A stretch of 64,000 bases of DNA from JAYPHU01 sp964611435 (lineage in GTDB: Bacteria > Pseudomonadota > Alphaproteobacteria > Rhodospirillales > UBA2165). A program made the translations under genes and the position numbers. The notes under the pieces are model-generated. The model was not told the origin of the DNA. It searched no databases and was given only the letters and a program-made list of their open reading frames with translations. This document shows positions 45,491 to 53,873 of this stretch, piece by piece; positions within the stretch are counted from its first letter, which is position 1; each line of letters starts with the position of its first letter. The DNA is taken from contig CAZSXT010000002.1 in assembly GCA_964611435.1 (NCBI GenBank), forward strand, positions 124,001-188,000. Reading direction: 5' to 3'.

Positions 45491-46573
45491 GTGCAGAAGA
45501 TTAATGACATTTCCACCAGTGTTCTGGAGATCCCCTTTGATAAACCGATCCGCAGCGCCCTCGGCACCTATGTTGGGGCGGATTGGGTTGTCGTGCGGGT
45601 ACGGAGCGAAGACGGGATCGACGGCTACGGCTATTCCATGTCCCTGGACCGGCGCGGCACAAAAGCCGTGGTCTCCTATGTCGATGAAGACTTAAAGCCA
45701 CTAGCCATGGGCCAGGATGCAAGCGGGCCTGAAACGCTTTGGAAACGCATGTGGGCGCCCAACAAGGCGCGGATGCGGGGCGGCGTCGGCGTGCATGCGC
45801 TTTCCGCCGTGGACACCGCCATCTGGGACATTGCGGCCAAGGCCGCCGGTCAAAGCCTGTTCGACATGTTGGGCGGCACGGATCGGGATGTGCCGGTCTA
45901 CGGGTCCGGTGGCTGGCTCTCCCTCAGCGATGAGGAACTGATCGCCGAAGCACAGGAGCACGCTGAACGGGGCATCAATTCTTATAAGCTGAAAATCGGC
46001 GGTGATCGGGATAGGGCGCGGATCGAACTGTTGCGCCGCGAAATGGGCGACGGCTTTATCCTCTACACCGACGCAAACCAAACCTATTCCGCAGAACAAG
46101 CGATCGAGACGGCAACGTGGCTAGCCGATTATGACGTCGGCTGGCTAGAGGAGCCGGTGCTGGCCGATTGCCCCTGGGATTTGCAAACCGTGGCCGAGAA
46201 CAGCCCCATTCCCATCGCCGCGGGGGAGAACGTGTACTTCGACTGGGGCTTCCGGGATATCTGTGATCGCAAGGCCGCCGCTTTTCTGCAGCCGGATATC
46301 GGCCGCTGCGGTGGCGTCACCGAATGGGACAAGATCGCCAAAAGGGCGGACGCCGGCGGTGTGAAGCTCACCAGCCATCTGCTGCACGAACTGAGCACCA
46401 CCATGATCGGCGCGTATGACAGTGGCTTCGCCGTCGAGTATATGAATTTCTTCAAGGTCAATCCCTTCACCGAGGATTACACGGTCACCAACGGATGCCT
46501 CCGGGCGCCCGACACCCCCGGCCACGGGGTGACGTTTACGGACGAGGCTTTTGCCGCCTTCCGGGTCTCGTAG
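45491..46573 (+). CDS. Mandelate racemase/muconate lactonizing enzyme family protein (enolase superfamily)
   Basis: 361 aa from GTG 45491, which has GGGGAGGA 6 nt upstream; the frame is open to 45461. Catalytic set: KLK (Lys166, Lys168), metal ligands Asp194, Glu220 and Glu246 (TDAN, LEEP, AGEN), Asp269 and a His in SHLLHE (296/299). This Lys/His arrangement is that of the mandelate racemase subgroup, i.e. proton abstraction next to a carboxylate (racemase or sugar-acid dehydratase). The substrate is not readable. It sits between two EVE-domain genes, on the same strand. Confidence 0.9.
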   Translation: MQKINDISTSVLEIPFDKPIRSALGTYVGADWVVVRVRSEDGIDGYGYSMSLDRRGTKAVVSYVDEDLKPLAMGQDASGPETLWKRMWAPNKARMRGGVGVHALSAVDTAIWDIAAKAAGQSLFDMLGGTDRDVPVYGSGGWLSLSDEELIAEAQEHAERGINSYKLKIGGDRDRARIELLRREMGDGFILYTDANQTYSAEQAIETATWLADYDVGWLEEPVLADCPWDLQTVAENSPIPIAAGENVYFDWGFRDICDRKAAAFLQPDIGRCGGVTEWDKIAKRADAGGVKLTSHLLHELSTTMIGAYDSGFAVEYMNFFKVNPFTEDYTVTNGCLRAPDTPGHGVTFTDEAFAAFRVS

Positions 46574-46693
46574 GTTTGCAAAATTGAGTAAAATGGGCAT
46601 TTGTCCGGCCGAACTGAAATCACGTGTTGCCGCGCTGGCGGCGCGCCGACCGGATTAAAGTATCTTGCAGCTATCGGCCAAGGAGTAAATGAA

Positions 46694-47152
46694 ATGGCTT
46701 TTTGGATCACCGTTGAAGACCGGGAACCGGTGCTGGATCAGCAAAATGCCGGCGAGATTTCACTGGGCGACGGCAGCCGCGAGGCGAATAACCGGCTCAA
46801 CCGGGGGGATTTTGTCATCGTCTATAGCCCCATGGAGGGCGATCCGGACGATGATGAGCCGGTCGAAAACTTTGTCGCCATCGGCCGCGTGGCCGACGAT
46901 GTCTCCCATGGCGCCCCCGGCGGTAATGACGATAGGTTTTGCCGGAAGCTGGCTTATCTGGCTTGCGTTGAAACCCCGGCCGAGCCGCTCATGGGCGAAC
47001 TCACGTTCATTCGTGATCCCGACGACTGGCGGGGGACATTCGCCAACCAGCTGCGGCGGATCGATAACAACGACTTCCTGGTCATCGCGGAAGCGATGCT
47101 TCCCCCACCTATTTTCCAGAAGGTTCAGAAAATGGCGGGTAGCGGGTTCTAG
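46694..47152 (+). CDS. Stand-alone EVE-domain protein
   Basis: 152 aa, ATG 46694 with AAGGAG 8 nt upstream; the longer frame from 46601 is not supported. The whole protein is one EVE domain: MAFWITVEDREPVL, LNRGDFVIVYSPMEG, ENFVAIGRVADDV, RKLAYLACV, PLMGELTFIRDPDDW, INDF-like NNDFLVIAEAM. EVE proteins bind modified bases (5mC-type in DNA or modified RNA nucleotides), but many stand-alone bacterial members are of unknown use. It is the second EVE gene within 3 kb. Confidence 0.85.
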   Translation: MAFWITVEDREPVLDQQNAGEISLGDGSREANNRLNRGDFVIVYSPMEGDPDDDEPVENFVAIGRVADDVSHGAPGGNDDRFCRKLAYLACVETPAEPLMGELTFIRDPDDWRGTFANQLRRIDNNDFLVIAEAMLPPPIFQKVQKMAGSGF

Positions 47153-47163
47153 GGCAGAGAGCT

Positions 47164-47700
47164 TCAGACCTGTAGCAACGCGTCGATCTCTGCCTGATCC
47201 ATGGTTTTAGAACTGCCGTGGATGATGCCGCCTGCTACATCCATCAACCGTTCGATGGAGCGCACGGATTCCGTGGCAACCAGCCGGAGGTGATCTTGGT
47301 TATCCTTCTCAATCTGACTCTCCAATCGGTCGATGACCACCTCTACCAACCTATTCAATTGATCTATCGTCTGTTCAAAAGCCCGCTTAAAATTGGCGGG
47401 AACATGGGGATAGACCTCAATCGCCAACTCCCTATCGGCGACCGTACTTTCGCGGAAATGGTCTTCGTAGGATTTCGGCGCCCAGGCCCTGGCCTCGTTC
47501 AAAATCTCCGGCATATCAGACACCATCTGCAGGAGCATCACCACTTCATTGAAATGGTTGAGATAGTCGGTCGCCAATAGGGTTTGCTCATTGATATTGG
47601 AGCCGCGAACCCGCTCCTTCAGGCCGGCAATTTCGGCATCCATTTCGACATTCTGGCCGTCCATGGCGGCGTCCAACATGCTCGTTTCCGGGTCAGTCAT
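47164..47700 (-). CDS. Helical protein with C-terminal FliM-type CheY-binding peptide
   Basis: 178 aa, no signal or membrane segment, predicted mostly helical (long heptad-like stretch FKRAFEQTIDQLNRLVEVVID and following, split in two here by position 47405-47270). After a short Ser-rich hinge it ends in DQAEIDALLQV (residues 168-178), which nearly equals the N-terminal CheY-P docking peptide of FliM (SQAEIDALLNG). CheZ also ends in a CheY-binding helix after a helical bundle, so a CheZ-like phosphatase or response-regulator partner is the best guess; the CheZ catalytic DxxxQ motif is not evident. Convergent with the EVE gene. Confidence 0.7.
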   Translation of the reverse strand: MTDPETSMLDAAMDGQNVEMDAEIAGLKERVRGSNINEQTLLATDYLNHFNEVVMLLQMVSDMPEILNEARAWAPKSYEDHFRESTVADRELAIEVYPHVPANFKRAFEQTIDQLNRLVEVVIDRLESQIEKDNQDHLRLVATESVRSIERLMDVAGGIIHGSSKTMDQAEIDALLQV

Positions 47701-47852
47701 CCGTCATTTCGATCCCTTGCAGCCGTCCGGCGGCAAGACATCATTTTTAACATGGTGATCCGATCGAGGAATCCAAGCAAATAACTGCATCGGAAATACG
47801 GGTATTTCCATCCCAGTTTCCTCTAACCCATTTAAAAAACATGATAAATCTG

Positions 47853-47883
47853 TTGACTTTCAACCTTCACGCCTCTTTATAAC
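47853..47883 (+). promoter_or_regulatory. Candidate promoter of the cimA leader
   Basis: TTGACT at 47853 and TATAAC/TTTATA near 47876-47883 in an AT-rich stretch, spacing 17-19 nt. It would give a leader of about 245 nt before cimA. The 47701-47850 part of the gap holds nothing else that I can identify. Confidence 0.35.
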
Positions 47884-47997
47884 CGTGCTTATTGACGCTT
47901 TTTGCAGGTAAACAGGCCGAATATGACTGCCAATCGGCACATTTCGCATCTTAACCGGCCCCGGACGGCGCATCGTCCGGTGACCAATGACGCCTGT

Positions 47998-48051
47998 ATG
48001 ATTTCCGCGATTATTTTAGGCGGTGGGGCCCGTCGAATTAGGCGCCCCTGA
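47998..48051 (+). CDS. Putative Ile/Leu attenuator leader peptide (17 aa)
   Basis: ATG 47998 to TGA 48049-48051 encodes MISAIILGGGARRIRRP, with consecutive Ile-Ile-Leu codons at 48010-48018 and another Ile at 48037. The stop lies inside the 5' arm of a strong hairpin. It stands before cimA, whose pathway makes isoleucine, which fits a charged-tRNA-sensing leader. The ribosome binding site is weak, which limits confidence. Confidence 0.45.
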   Translation: MISAIILGGGARRIRRP

Positions 48052-48083
48052 ACGGCACAGCCCAGGCTGCGGGCGTTCAGGGG
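48025..48083 (+). promoter_or_regulatory. Mutually exclusive hairpins in the cimA leader (attenuator)
   Basis: CCCCTGAACG (48045-48054) pairs perfectly with CGTTCAGGGG (48074-48083). The same 5' arm (GCCCC 48044-48048) can pair instead with GGGGC at 48025-48029. A further hairpin CCGGACG/CGTCCGG lies upstream at 47961-47980. The overlap with the leader stop is the layout of ribosome-mediated attenuation; which structure permits expression is not clear, and there is no strong U-tract. Confidence 0.5.
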
Positions 48084-48135
48084 ATGATTTCTGCCCATTC
48101 GACACAAAAATTCATCATTTGAAAGGCCCGGTCCG

Positions 48136-49770
48136 ATGACCAACCAAGCAAGTTCCAACCGCGTATATCTGTTCGACAGCACGCTTCGCGACGGCGCGCA
48201 AACCCAAGGCATTGACTTCAGCGCCGAAGACAAGGCCGCGATTGCCTGCGATCTGGATGCGCTGGGGATTGATTACGTCGAAGGCGGCTGGCCCGGCGCC
48301 AACCCGACCGACGACACGTTTTTCGCCGCTCCGCCGCAGCTCAAAACCGCCAAACTGACGGCCTTCGGCATGACCCGCCGTTCGGGCCGCAGCACCGACA
48401 ATGATCCGGGGCTGAAGGCCCTGCTCGACCCCAGGACGCCGGTGGTCTGCATCGTCGGCAAAACCTGGGATTTCCAGGCGGAGGTCGCATTGGGCGTCGA
48501 GCTCGACGAGAACGTCCAAATGATCGCCGACTCCATTGCCCATGCGGACAAGAACGCCAAAGAGGTGGTCTTCGATGCAGAGCATTTCTTTGACGGCTAC
48601 AAGGCCAACTCCGAATACTCGGTCCGCTGCCTGAAAGCGGCCTTGGATGCCGGCGCCCGCTGGATCGTGCTGTGCGACACCAACGGCGGCACCCTGCCCC
48701 ACGAGGTTGAGGAAATTGTCACCGAGGTAGCTAAGACCATCCCCGGCGAGAAGCTCGGCATCCACTGCCATGACGATACGGGCAATGCGGTGGCCAACAG
48801 CTTGGCCGCCGTGCGTGCCGGTGTGCGGCAAGTGCAGGGAACACTGAACGGACTTGGGGAACGCTGTGGCAACGCCAATCTGATTACCCTACTGCCCACA
48901 CTCACCCTCAAGATGGGGTTCGAGACCGGGGTCACGCCGGACGGATTAAAACAACTTTCCCATATCTCCCACTCTCTGGACGAGCGGCTCAACCGGGCGC
49001 CGGACAGGGGGGCGCCCTATGTGGGCGAACGTGCCTTTACCCACAAGGGCGGGCTGCACGTTTCGGCAGTGGAGAAAGATCCCAAATGCTATGAACATGT
49101 CGAACCCGAGCTGGTCGGCAATCGGCGGCACATTGTGGTGTCGGATCAGGCGGGCCGGTCGAATATATTGGCTATGTTCCGGGATGTGGGGATCGACGTG
49201 GACGCCAACGATCCAAAGGTCATGCGCCTGGTGGAAACGGTGAAGGAGCGGGAGTTCGGCGGCTATGCCTATGACGGCGCGGAAGCCAGCTTCGAGCTTT
49301 TGGCGCGCCGGACGCTCGAAAATGTGCCGAACTATTTCAAGCTGAATAGTTTCCGCGTCATCGACGAACGCCGCTGGAACGCCCGGGGCGAGATTGTCAC
49401 CTTGTCGGAAGCCACCATCAAAGCCAACGTGGGTGGCGAAGATTTCATGACCGTGGCCGAAGGCAACGGCCCAGTGAACGCCCTGGATTCGGCGCTGCGG
49501 GAAGTGCTGGTGCCGCGCTATGCGGAACTCGCCGATCTGCGTCTGGTCGATTATAAGGTGCGTATCCTGACACCGAATGACGCCACGGGGGCCATCACCC
49601 GGGTCATGATCGAAAGCGCGGACTCAAACGGCGAACGCTGGTCGACGGTTGGCGTGTCCGCAAATATCATTGACGCCTCCTACGAGGCGCTTCGGGACTC
49701 CATCATCTATAAGCTCTATCGGGATGGCGCCGCCGCCGCTCCCGCGGGCGAACGCACCGCGGCTCAATAG
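48136..49770 (+). CDS. cimA: (R)-citramalate synthase CimA
   Basis: Condenses pyruvate and acetyl-CoA to citramalate, the entry to threonine-independent isoleucine synthesis. Motifs: FDSTLRDGAQ (catalytic Arg18/metal Asp19), GIHCHDDTGNAVAN with the metal His pair, GTLNGLGERCGNANL, and a C-terminal regulatory (LeuA dimer) domain. The length of 544 aa and the GIDF.AEDK and YVEGGWPGANPTD sequences separate the CimA type from LeuA and homocitrate synthase. AAAGG lies 9 nt before the ATG. Confidence 0.93.
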   Translation: MTNQASSNRVYLFDSTLRDGAQTQGIDFSAEDKAAIACDLDALGIDYVEGGWPGANPTDDTFFAAPPQLKTAKLTAFGMTRRSGRSTDNDPGLKALLDPRTPVVCIVGKTWDFQAEVALGVELDENVQMIADSIAHADKNAKEVVFDAEHFFDGYKANSEYSVRCLKAALDAGARWIVLCDTNGGTLPHEVEEIVTEVAKTIPGEKLGIHCHDDTGNAVANSLAAVRAGVRQVQGTLNGLGERCGNANLITLLPTLTLKMGFETGVTPDGLKQLSHISHSLDERLNRAPDRGAPYVGERAFTHKGGLHVSAVEKDPKCYEHVEPELVGNRRHIVVSDQAGRSNILAMFRDVGIDVDANDPKVMRLVETVKEREFGGYAYDGAEASFELLARRTLENVPNYFKLNSFRVIDERRWNARGEIVTLSEATIKANVGGEDFMTVAEGNGPVNALDSALREVLVPRYAELADLRLVDYKVRILTPNDATGAITRVMIESADSNGERWSTVGVSANIIDASYEALRDSIIYKLYRDGAAAAPAGERTAAQ

Positions 49771-49779
49771 TCTCGGCGC

Positions 49780-50502
49780 ATGAGCGGGCCCGCCGTCATT
49801 CTGGTAGACCCCCAGTTGGGGGAAAATATAGGGATGGTCGCGCGCGCCATGCTGAATTGCGGTCTGACCGATTTGCGGCTGGTCCGCCCCCGGGACGGCT
49901 GGCCCAACGAAAAAGCGGTGAGCGCATCTAGCGGTGCCGACATGGTGGTCTACCGGGCCAAACTGTTCGACACCACATCCGAGGCGATTGCCGATCTGAA
50001 TCGAGTTTATGCCGCCACCGCAAGGGACCGGGACATGACCAAGGCGGTGGTGACCCCGGCCGGCGCGGCATCTGAAATTCGGGCCCACGGCACGGCAGGA
50101 ACCGGTGTGATCTTCGGCGGCGAGGCCAAGGGACTCAAAAACGATGATGTGGCCCTGGCGGACAAGATTCTTACCGTACCCTTGAACCCGGATTTTAAGT
50201 CCCTCAATCTGGCGCAATCGGTGCTGCTGGTGGCTTACGAGTGGTTCAAGCTGGGCGACGACACGCCGGATAGCCACACCATGACGCCCGGCACCCGCCC
50301 GGCCAACAAGGAGGAACTCCTTGGCCTGTTCGAGCATCTGGAAGGCGCGCTGGATGACAGCGGTTTTATGCATGTGCGGGAAAAACGGCCCATCATGGTG
50401 CGCAATCTGCGCAACATGCTACAGCGGGCCGGTCTCACCGAACAGGAAGTCCGCACACTGCGCGGTGTGATCAAAAGCCTGACGTATCGCAGGGAGACTT
50501 AG
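49780..50502 (+). CDS. trmJ: tRNA (Cm32/Um32) methyltransferase TrmJ (SPOUT family)
   Basis: 2'-O-methylates position 32 of tRNAs. SPOUT fold: VILVDPQLGENIGMVARAMLNCG at the N-terminus, knot motifs GVIFGGEAKGLKNDD and VPLNPDFKSLNLAQSVLLVAYE. 240 aa. 9 nt after cimA; convergent with rnhA (4-nt overlap). Assignment to TrmJ over other SpoU proteins rests on the LNLAQ motif and C-terminal helical tail. Confidence 0.88.
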   Translation: MSGPAVILVDPQLGENIGMVARAMLNCGLTDLRLVRPRDGWPNEKAVSASSGADMVVYRAKLFDTTSEAIADLNRVYAATARDRDMTKAVVTPAGAASEIRAHGTAGTGVIFGGEAKGLKNDDVALADKILTVPLNPDFKSLNLAQSVLLVAYEWFKLGDDTPDSHTMTPGTRPANKEELLGLFEHLEGALDDSGFMHVREKRPIMVRNLRNMLQRAGLTEQEVRTLRGVIKSLTYRRET

Positions 50503-50942
50503 CGGACCTCGTCCACGCCCCGCCGCGCCAGTTCATCGGCCCGTTCGTTTTCAGGATGCCCGGCATGACCCTTCACCCAGCGCCAATCGATCTCGTGGCT
50601 GGCAGCCAGTTCATCCAGTTCCCGCCAAAGATCGTGATTGGCGCGATAGCCGCCACCCTTCACCTTGAAGTCCTTCGCCTTCCAGCCGGCCAGCCACTCG
50701 GTCATCCCTTTCTGCACATATTGGCTGTCGGTATAGATTGTAACCCGGCAGGGTTTCTTCAGCGCCCGCAACCCCTCTATCACGGCCTGAAGCTCCATAC
50801 GGTTGTTGGTGGTGTCAGGTACACCGCCGAATACCTCTTTCTCTTCGCCTTTCCAGCGCAGGATCAATCCCCAGCCACCGGGACCGGGATTGCCGCTACA
50901 TGCGCCATCGGTGAAGAGTTCGACTTGTGTGTTCGAAGCCAT
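50499..50942 (-). CDS. rnhA: Ribonuclease HI
   Basis: Cleaves RNA in RNA-DNA hybrids. All catalytic residues are visible: Asp12 (FTDGACSGNPGPGGWG), Glu50 (RMELQAV), Asp72 (YTDSQYV), His126 and Asp136 (KGHAGHPENERADELA). 147 aa from ATG 50942; the frame is open to 51023 but that part is not family-like. Confidence 0.97.
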   Translation of the reverse strand: MASNTQVELFTDGACSGNPGPGGWGLILRWKGEEKEVFGGVPDTTNNRMELQAVIEGLRALKKPCRVTIYTDSQYVQKGMTEWLAGWKAKDFKVKGGGYRANHDLWRELDELAASHEIDWRWVKGHAGHPENERADELARRGVDEVR

Positions 50943-51140
50943 GGCGCCTTTTAGCGGATTTGCCGGCCTATTTCGAACCCTTTGCGCAGCCATTTCATCT
51001 GTGATGACCCCCACAGCGCCCACAATCGAAATCGACTAGACTCTTAAGTATTACTGCTAGTTGGGATGAAAACCGGAATTTGGTATCATCTACAACAGCT
51101 TAGCCTATATTTTAATGATTGATTTAACGCGGGACTCCCG

Positions 51141-52880
51141 GTGAACAATTCCAGGTCAAAACCTCTGAGAATGTGCGGGCTGGCGGCCATCATGGTTGCG
51201 GCCTCCGTCGTCCAGCAGGCGCCCCCCCTTCGGGCCGCCATTCTTGATGATTTGCCGGAGGTCATGAGCGAAGAACTTCTGGGCGGCGATGAATTGACCC
51301 AGCGGGTGCAGAGGCACCTGCAGAGCATGGGACTCTACCAGGGCCCGGCCGACGGCAAGATGAGCAAAGACCTGGGAGAAGCCATCAAAAGGTACCAGAG
51401 TATGCTGGGTCACAAAGTGGACGGCACTGTTACTGACAAGCTGTTGGAACACCTGGACACCCAGTCCAAAGTCGGGGCCATGCTGAATCGTCTCGACTCG
51501 GTCCGCGAAACCAACATCGAATCCGCCCGGGCCGCGCTTTTGAAAAACGAAGAGACCCGTGCGCTGCTGGAGCAGAACCGCAATCAGGAAATCGCTGATC
51601 CAACACGGGACTCCACCCCCTGTTTCCGCAAACCCGATGAAAAATGCCTGCTGGAAGAGGCCATTGAAAGCGCCAAGGCCATTCACCGGTCCGAACTGCG
51701 GGACTGGGCCTTTGGCGAAATTCTGGTGGCCCAAACCAAAGCGGGGCTGACCGACGACGCCATTGGCACGGTGCGCCGCATCGGTGATGCCCGCCTGATC
51801 ATCGTTGCGCTGAGAGACATCGCCCGCGCCCATGCGCAAGCCGGCCGGATCGAACAAGCCCTAGAGGCAGTGCAGATCATTCCTGATCGCTTCAAGCAGA
51901 TGGAAGCGCTCGCCGCAATCGCCGATATCCAGCTTAAACGGGATGACGGCGACGGCGCCCATGAAACCGCGACACAGGCGATCGCATTCGCCACAACCCT
52001 GCGAAACCCGCTGCACCAGGTATCGGTGCTGGCCCAAATGGGCGTGATCCTCAACAAGGTCGGCGATCCTGAGAGCGCCCAATCCGCGCTGGAAGAAGCG
52101 CAGTCCTTGATCCGGAGCTCCGAGGTGCAGGACCAATTGAACAAGCTGGAAAAAGGCGCCGCGCTTCGCCATATCGCCGCCGCCTTCTCTGAAATTGGTC
52201 AGCCGACTCGCGCCCTAAAGCTTATCGAGGAGGTCTCCGGGCAGTTCGACCGCACTGCCGTTCTGATGAGCGCCGCCACCTCGCTCGCCAATGCCGGCGA
52301 AACGGAAAGCGCCATGGAAACCGCCATGAAGATCAAATCCGGCCGGTACCGTTCGGTGGTGCTTGGACGTATTGCCGTCGCGTACGCCCGCCAAAAGAAC
52401 CTGGATAAGGCCATGGATGTCATTGACGAGGCGATGGACACCACCAACGACGTAGAACTTCCATACGCCCGGTCGTACGCCATCAGCCAGTTGACTCACG
52501 CCCTGATCGAGATCGGCACCACGATTGACAAAGGTCTATTGCCTATGGCGGTGGATACCGCCCAGGAAATTGAGAATGACCGGCTCCGCGCCTTCATGCT
52601 GTGGTCGGTTTCCGGCGTGCTCGCCGACAATGGTCTGAAAGAGGCCCATGACAAAGCAGAGAAACTGGCCCGCGATGCGACAGATGCGATCGGCAGCAGC
52701 CTGAGCCAGGTCTGGATGCTAAGTGACCTCGCGAGCGAAGATCTCCGACGCGGTCGCAAGGACCGGGCCGCTAACGCCTTCAATCAAGGAATTGTCATCG
52801 CCGAGTCCATTCACAATGCCTGGGGGCGCGCCCGGGCCCTGGCCAAAATGGCCTCCACTCTCAGCGACATTTCGAACTAG
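51141..52880 (+). CDS. Periplasmic peptidoglycan-binding protein with TPR-like repeats
   Basis: 579 aa. GTG start gives a Sec signal peptide (RSKPLRMCGLAAIMVAAS, cleavage near PLRAA). Residues ~50-105 form a peptidoglycan-binding domain (LTQRVQRHLQSMGLYQGPADG, AIKRYQSMLG, VDGTVTDKLL). A Cys pair (TPCFRKPDEKC) precedes a long run of helical TPR-like repeats of ~35 residues (ALRDIARAHAQAGRIEQAL, RHIAAAFSEIGQPTRAL, VLGRIAVAYARQKNLDKAM). Likely a wall-bound scaffold; the partner is unknown. Alone between rnhA (divergent) and the CDSGH-type gene. Confidence 0.85.
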   Translation: MNNSRSKPLRMCGLAAIMVAASVVQQAPPLRAAILDDLPEVMSEELLGGDELTQRVQRHLQSMGLYQGPADGKMSKDLGEAIKRYQSMLGHKVDGTVTDKLLEHLDTQSKVGAMLNRLDSVRETNIESARAALLKNEETRALLEQNRNQEIADPTRDSTPCFRKPDEKCLLEEAIESAKAIHRSELRDWAFGEILVAQTKAGLTDDAIGTVRRIGDARLIIVALRDIARAHAQAGRIEQALEAVQIIPDRFKQMEALAAIADIQLKRDDGDGAHETATQAIAFATTLRNPLHQVSVLAQMGVILNKVGDPESAQSALEEAQSLIRSSEVQDQLNKLEKGAALRHIAAAFSEIGQPTRALKLIEEVSGQFDRTAVLMSAATSLANAGETESAMETAMKIKSGRYRSVVLGRIAVAYARQKNLDKAMDVIDEAMDTTNDVELPYARSYAISQLTHALIEIGTTIDKGLLPMAVDTAQEIENDRLRAFMLWSVSGVLADNGLKEAHDKAEKLARDATDAIGSSLSQVWMLSDLASEDLRRGRKDRAANAFNQGIVIAESIHNAWGRARALAKMASTLSDISN

Positions 52881-52988
52881 GGCGCTTTCGGCGCGGTTTA
52901 ACGGCGTGTAAGCTTGCCCGCGGCAGACGGCTTGTCTAAAGTCGAGGCCGTTCTCGAATTATCAACATCACCTTCCGGGAGGCCCAAA

Positions 52989-53231
52989 ATGACTGATCCT
53001 GTCGTTGCCCAAGAAACCCCTTATCGCGTCGAACTGAAGGCGGGCGAACGCTATGCCTGGTGTTCTTGCGGATTGAGCCAAAAACAGCCGTTCTGCGACG
53101 GCGCTCATAAGCAGACGGATGACCTAAAGCCCAATGTGTTCACGGCGGAGAAGGACGAAACCGTCTCCTTGTGCGGCTGTAAGCATACGGGTAATGCGCC
53201 CCGCTGCGACGGCAGTCACAACCGGCTCTAA
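52989..53231 (+). CDS. CDGSH iron-sulfur domain protein (tandem)
   Basis: 80 aa, ATG 52989 after GGGAGG. Two mitoNEET-type cluster sites: Cys25, Cys27, Cys36, His40 (CSCGLSQKQPFCDGAH) and Cys62, Cys64, Cys73, His77 (CGCKHTGNAPRCDGSH). Each would hold a 2Fe-2S cluster with 3-Cys-1-His ligation. Cytoplasmic; role probably redox or Fe-S transfer. Confidence 0.95.
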   Translation: MTDPVVAQETPYRVELKAGERYAWCSCGLSQKQPFCDGAHKQTDDLKPNVFTAEKDETVSLCGCKHTGNAPRCDGSHNRL

Positions 53232-53258
53232 ATCTCACCGGTAAGACGGCGCTAGACC

Positions 53259-53870
53259 GTGTTCCTGCACTCGCGGCCATCAAAATTCCGCATCACCGGC
53301 GCCGCCTGTTTTTTGGCGGTGTTGCTGAGCGGCTGCGAGACCGACGTCGACGTCGCCAAGCTTAATCCCTTCGGCGGCAAGAAGTCCGAGATTCCGGCCT
53401 GTCCCAAGGTGCGCATGTTGAAGGATGCGGACAAGCTCACCCAATACCGCCCGGGGCCGGGACGGGACATCACCGATATTATGTTCGAGGCGGATCTGGT
53501 GGGATTCAACGGCGACTGCGAATATATCGGGGAAGAGGGCAAATATACAAGCGTCGTGGTGACCTTGAAGGTCGGTTTTAAGGTAGCGCGCGGCCCCTCT
53601 GTGTCCGGGGACAGCGCCAAAGTGCCCTATTTTCTGGCCATCCCAGAATTCTTCCCGGACGCGAACGCCAAACAATCTTTTGTCCGCGACGTGAAATTTC
53701 CCAAGAACAGGACCAGCGTCACCATCATTGATAGCGAGGTGGAAGTCAGCATTCCCCTGGATACCTCCCGCAAGGGCCCGGACACCCAGGTGATCATCGG
53801 CTTTAGCCTCAGCCCGGAACAGCTTGAGTTCAACCGACGGCGAGGCCGGGCCACCATTTTGGGGGAATAG
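53259..53870 (+). CDS. Lipoprotein of unknown function before gcvT
   Basis: 203 aa, GTG start. Signal with lipobox LLSGC, then a beta-rich mature domain (EADLVGFNGDCEYIG, YTSVVVTLKVGFKVARG, VEVSIPLDTSRKGPDTQ). Not recognised. Its stop is only 3 nt before the gcvT start, so it is probably co-transcribed with the glycine cleavage operon. The start lacks a clear ribosome binding site. Confidence 0.85.
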   Translation: MFLHSRPSKFRITGAACFLAVLLSGCETDVDVAKLNPFGGKKSEIPACPKVRMLKDADKLTQYRPGPGRDITDIMFEADLVGFNGDCEYIGEEGKYTSVVVTLKVGFKVARGPSVSGDSAKVPYFLAIPEFFPDANAKQSFVRDVKFPKNRTSVTIIDSEVEVSIPLDTSRKGPDTQVIIGFSLSPEQLEFNRRRGRATILGE

Positions 53871-53873
53871 CCG

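Noticed and set aside
44104..47152. A full defence island
   Set aside because: Only the two EVE genes fit; no methylase, helicase, toxin-antitoxin, integrase or other defence gene is nearby.
47164..47700. Firm assignment as CheZ
   Set aside because: The C-terminal peptide fits but the catalytic DxxxQ motif and typical length are not evident.
52881..53258. Glycine riboswitch before the gcv operon
   Set aside because: gcvT follows a lipoprotein gene by 3 nt, and neither upstream gap shows the paired aptamer core; the 27-nt and 108-nt gaps are too short or lack structure.
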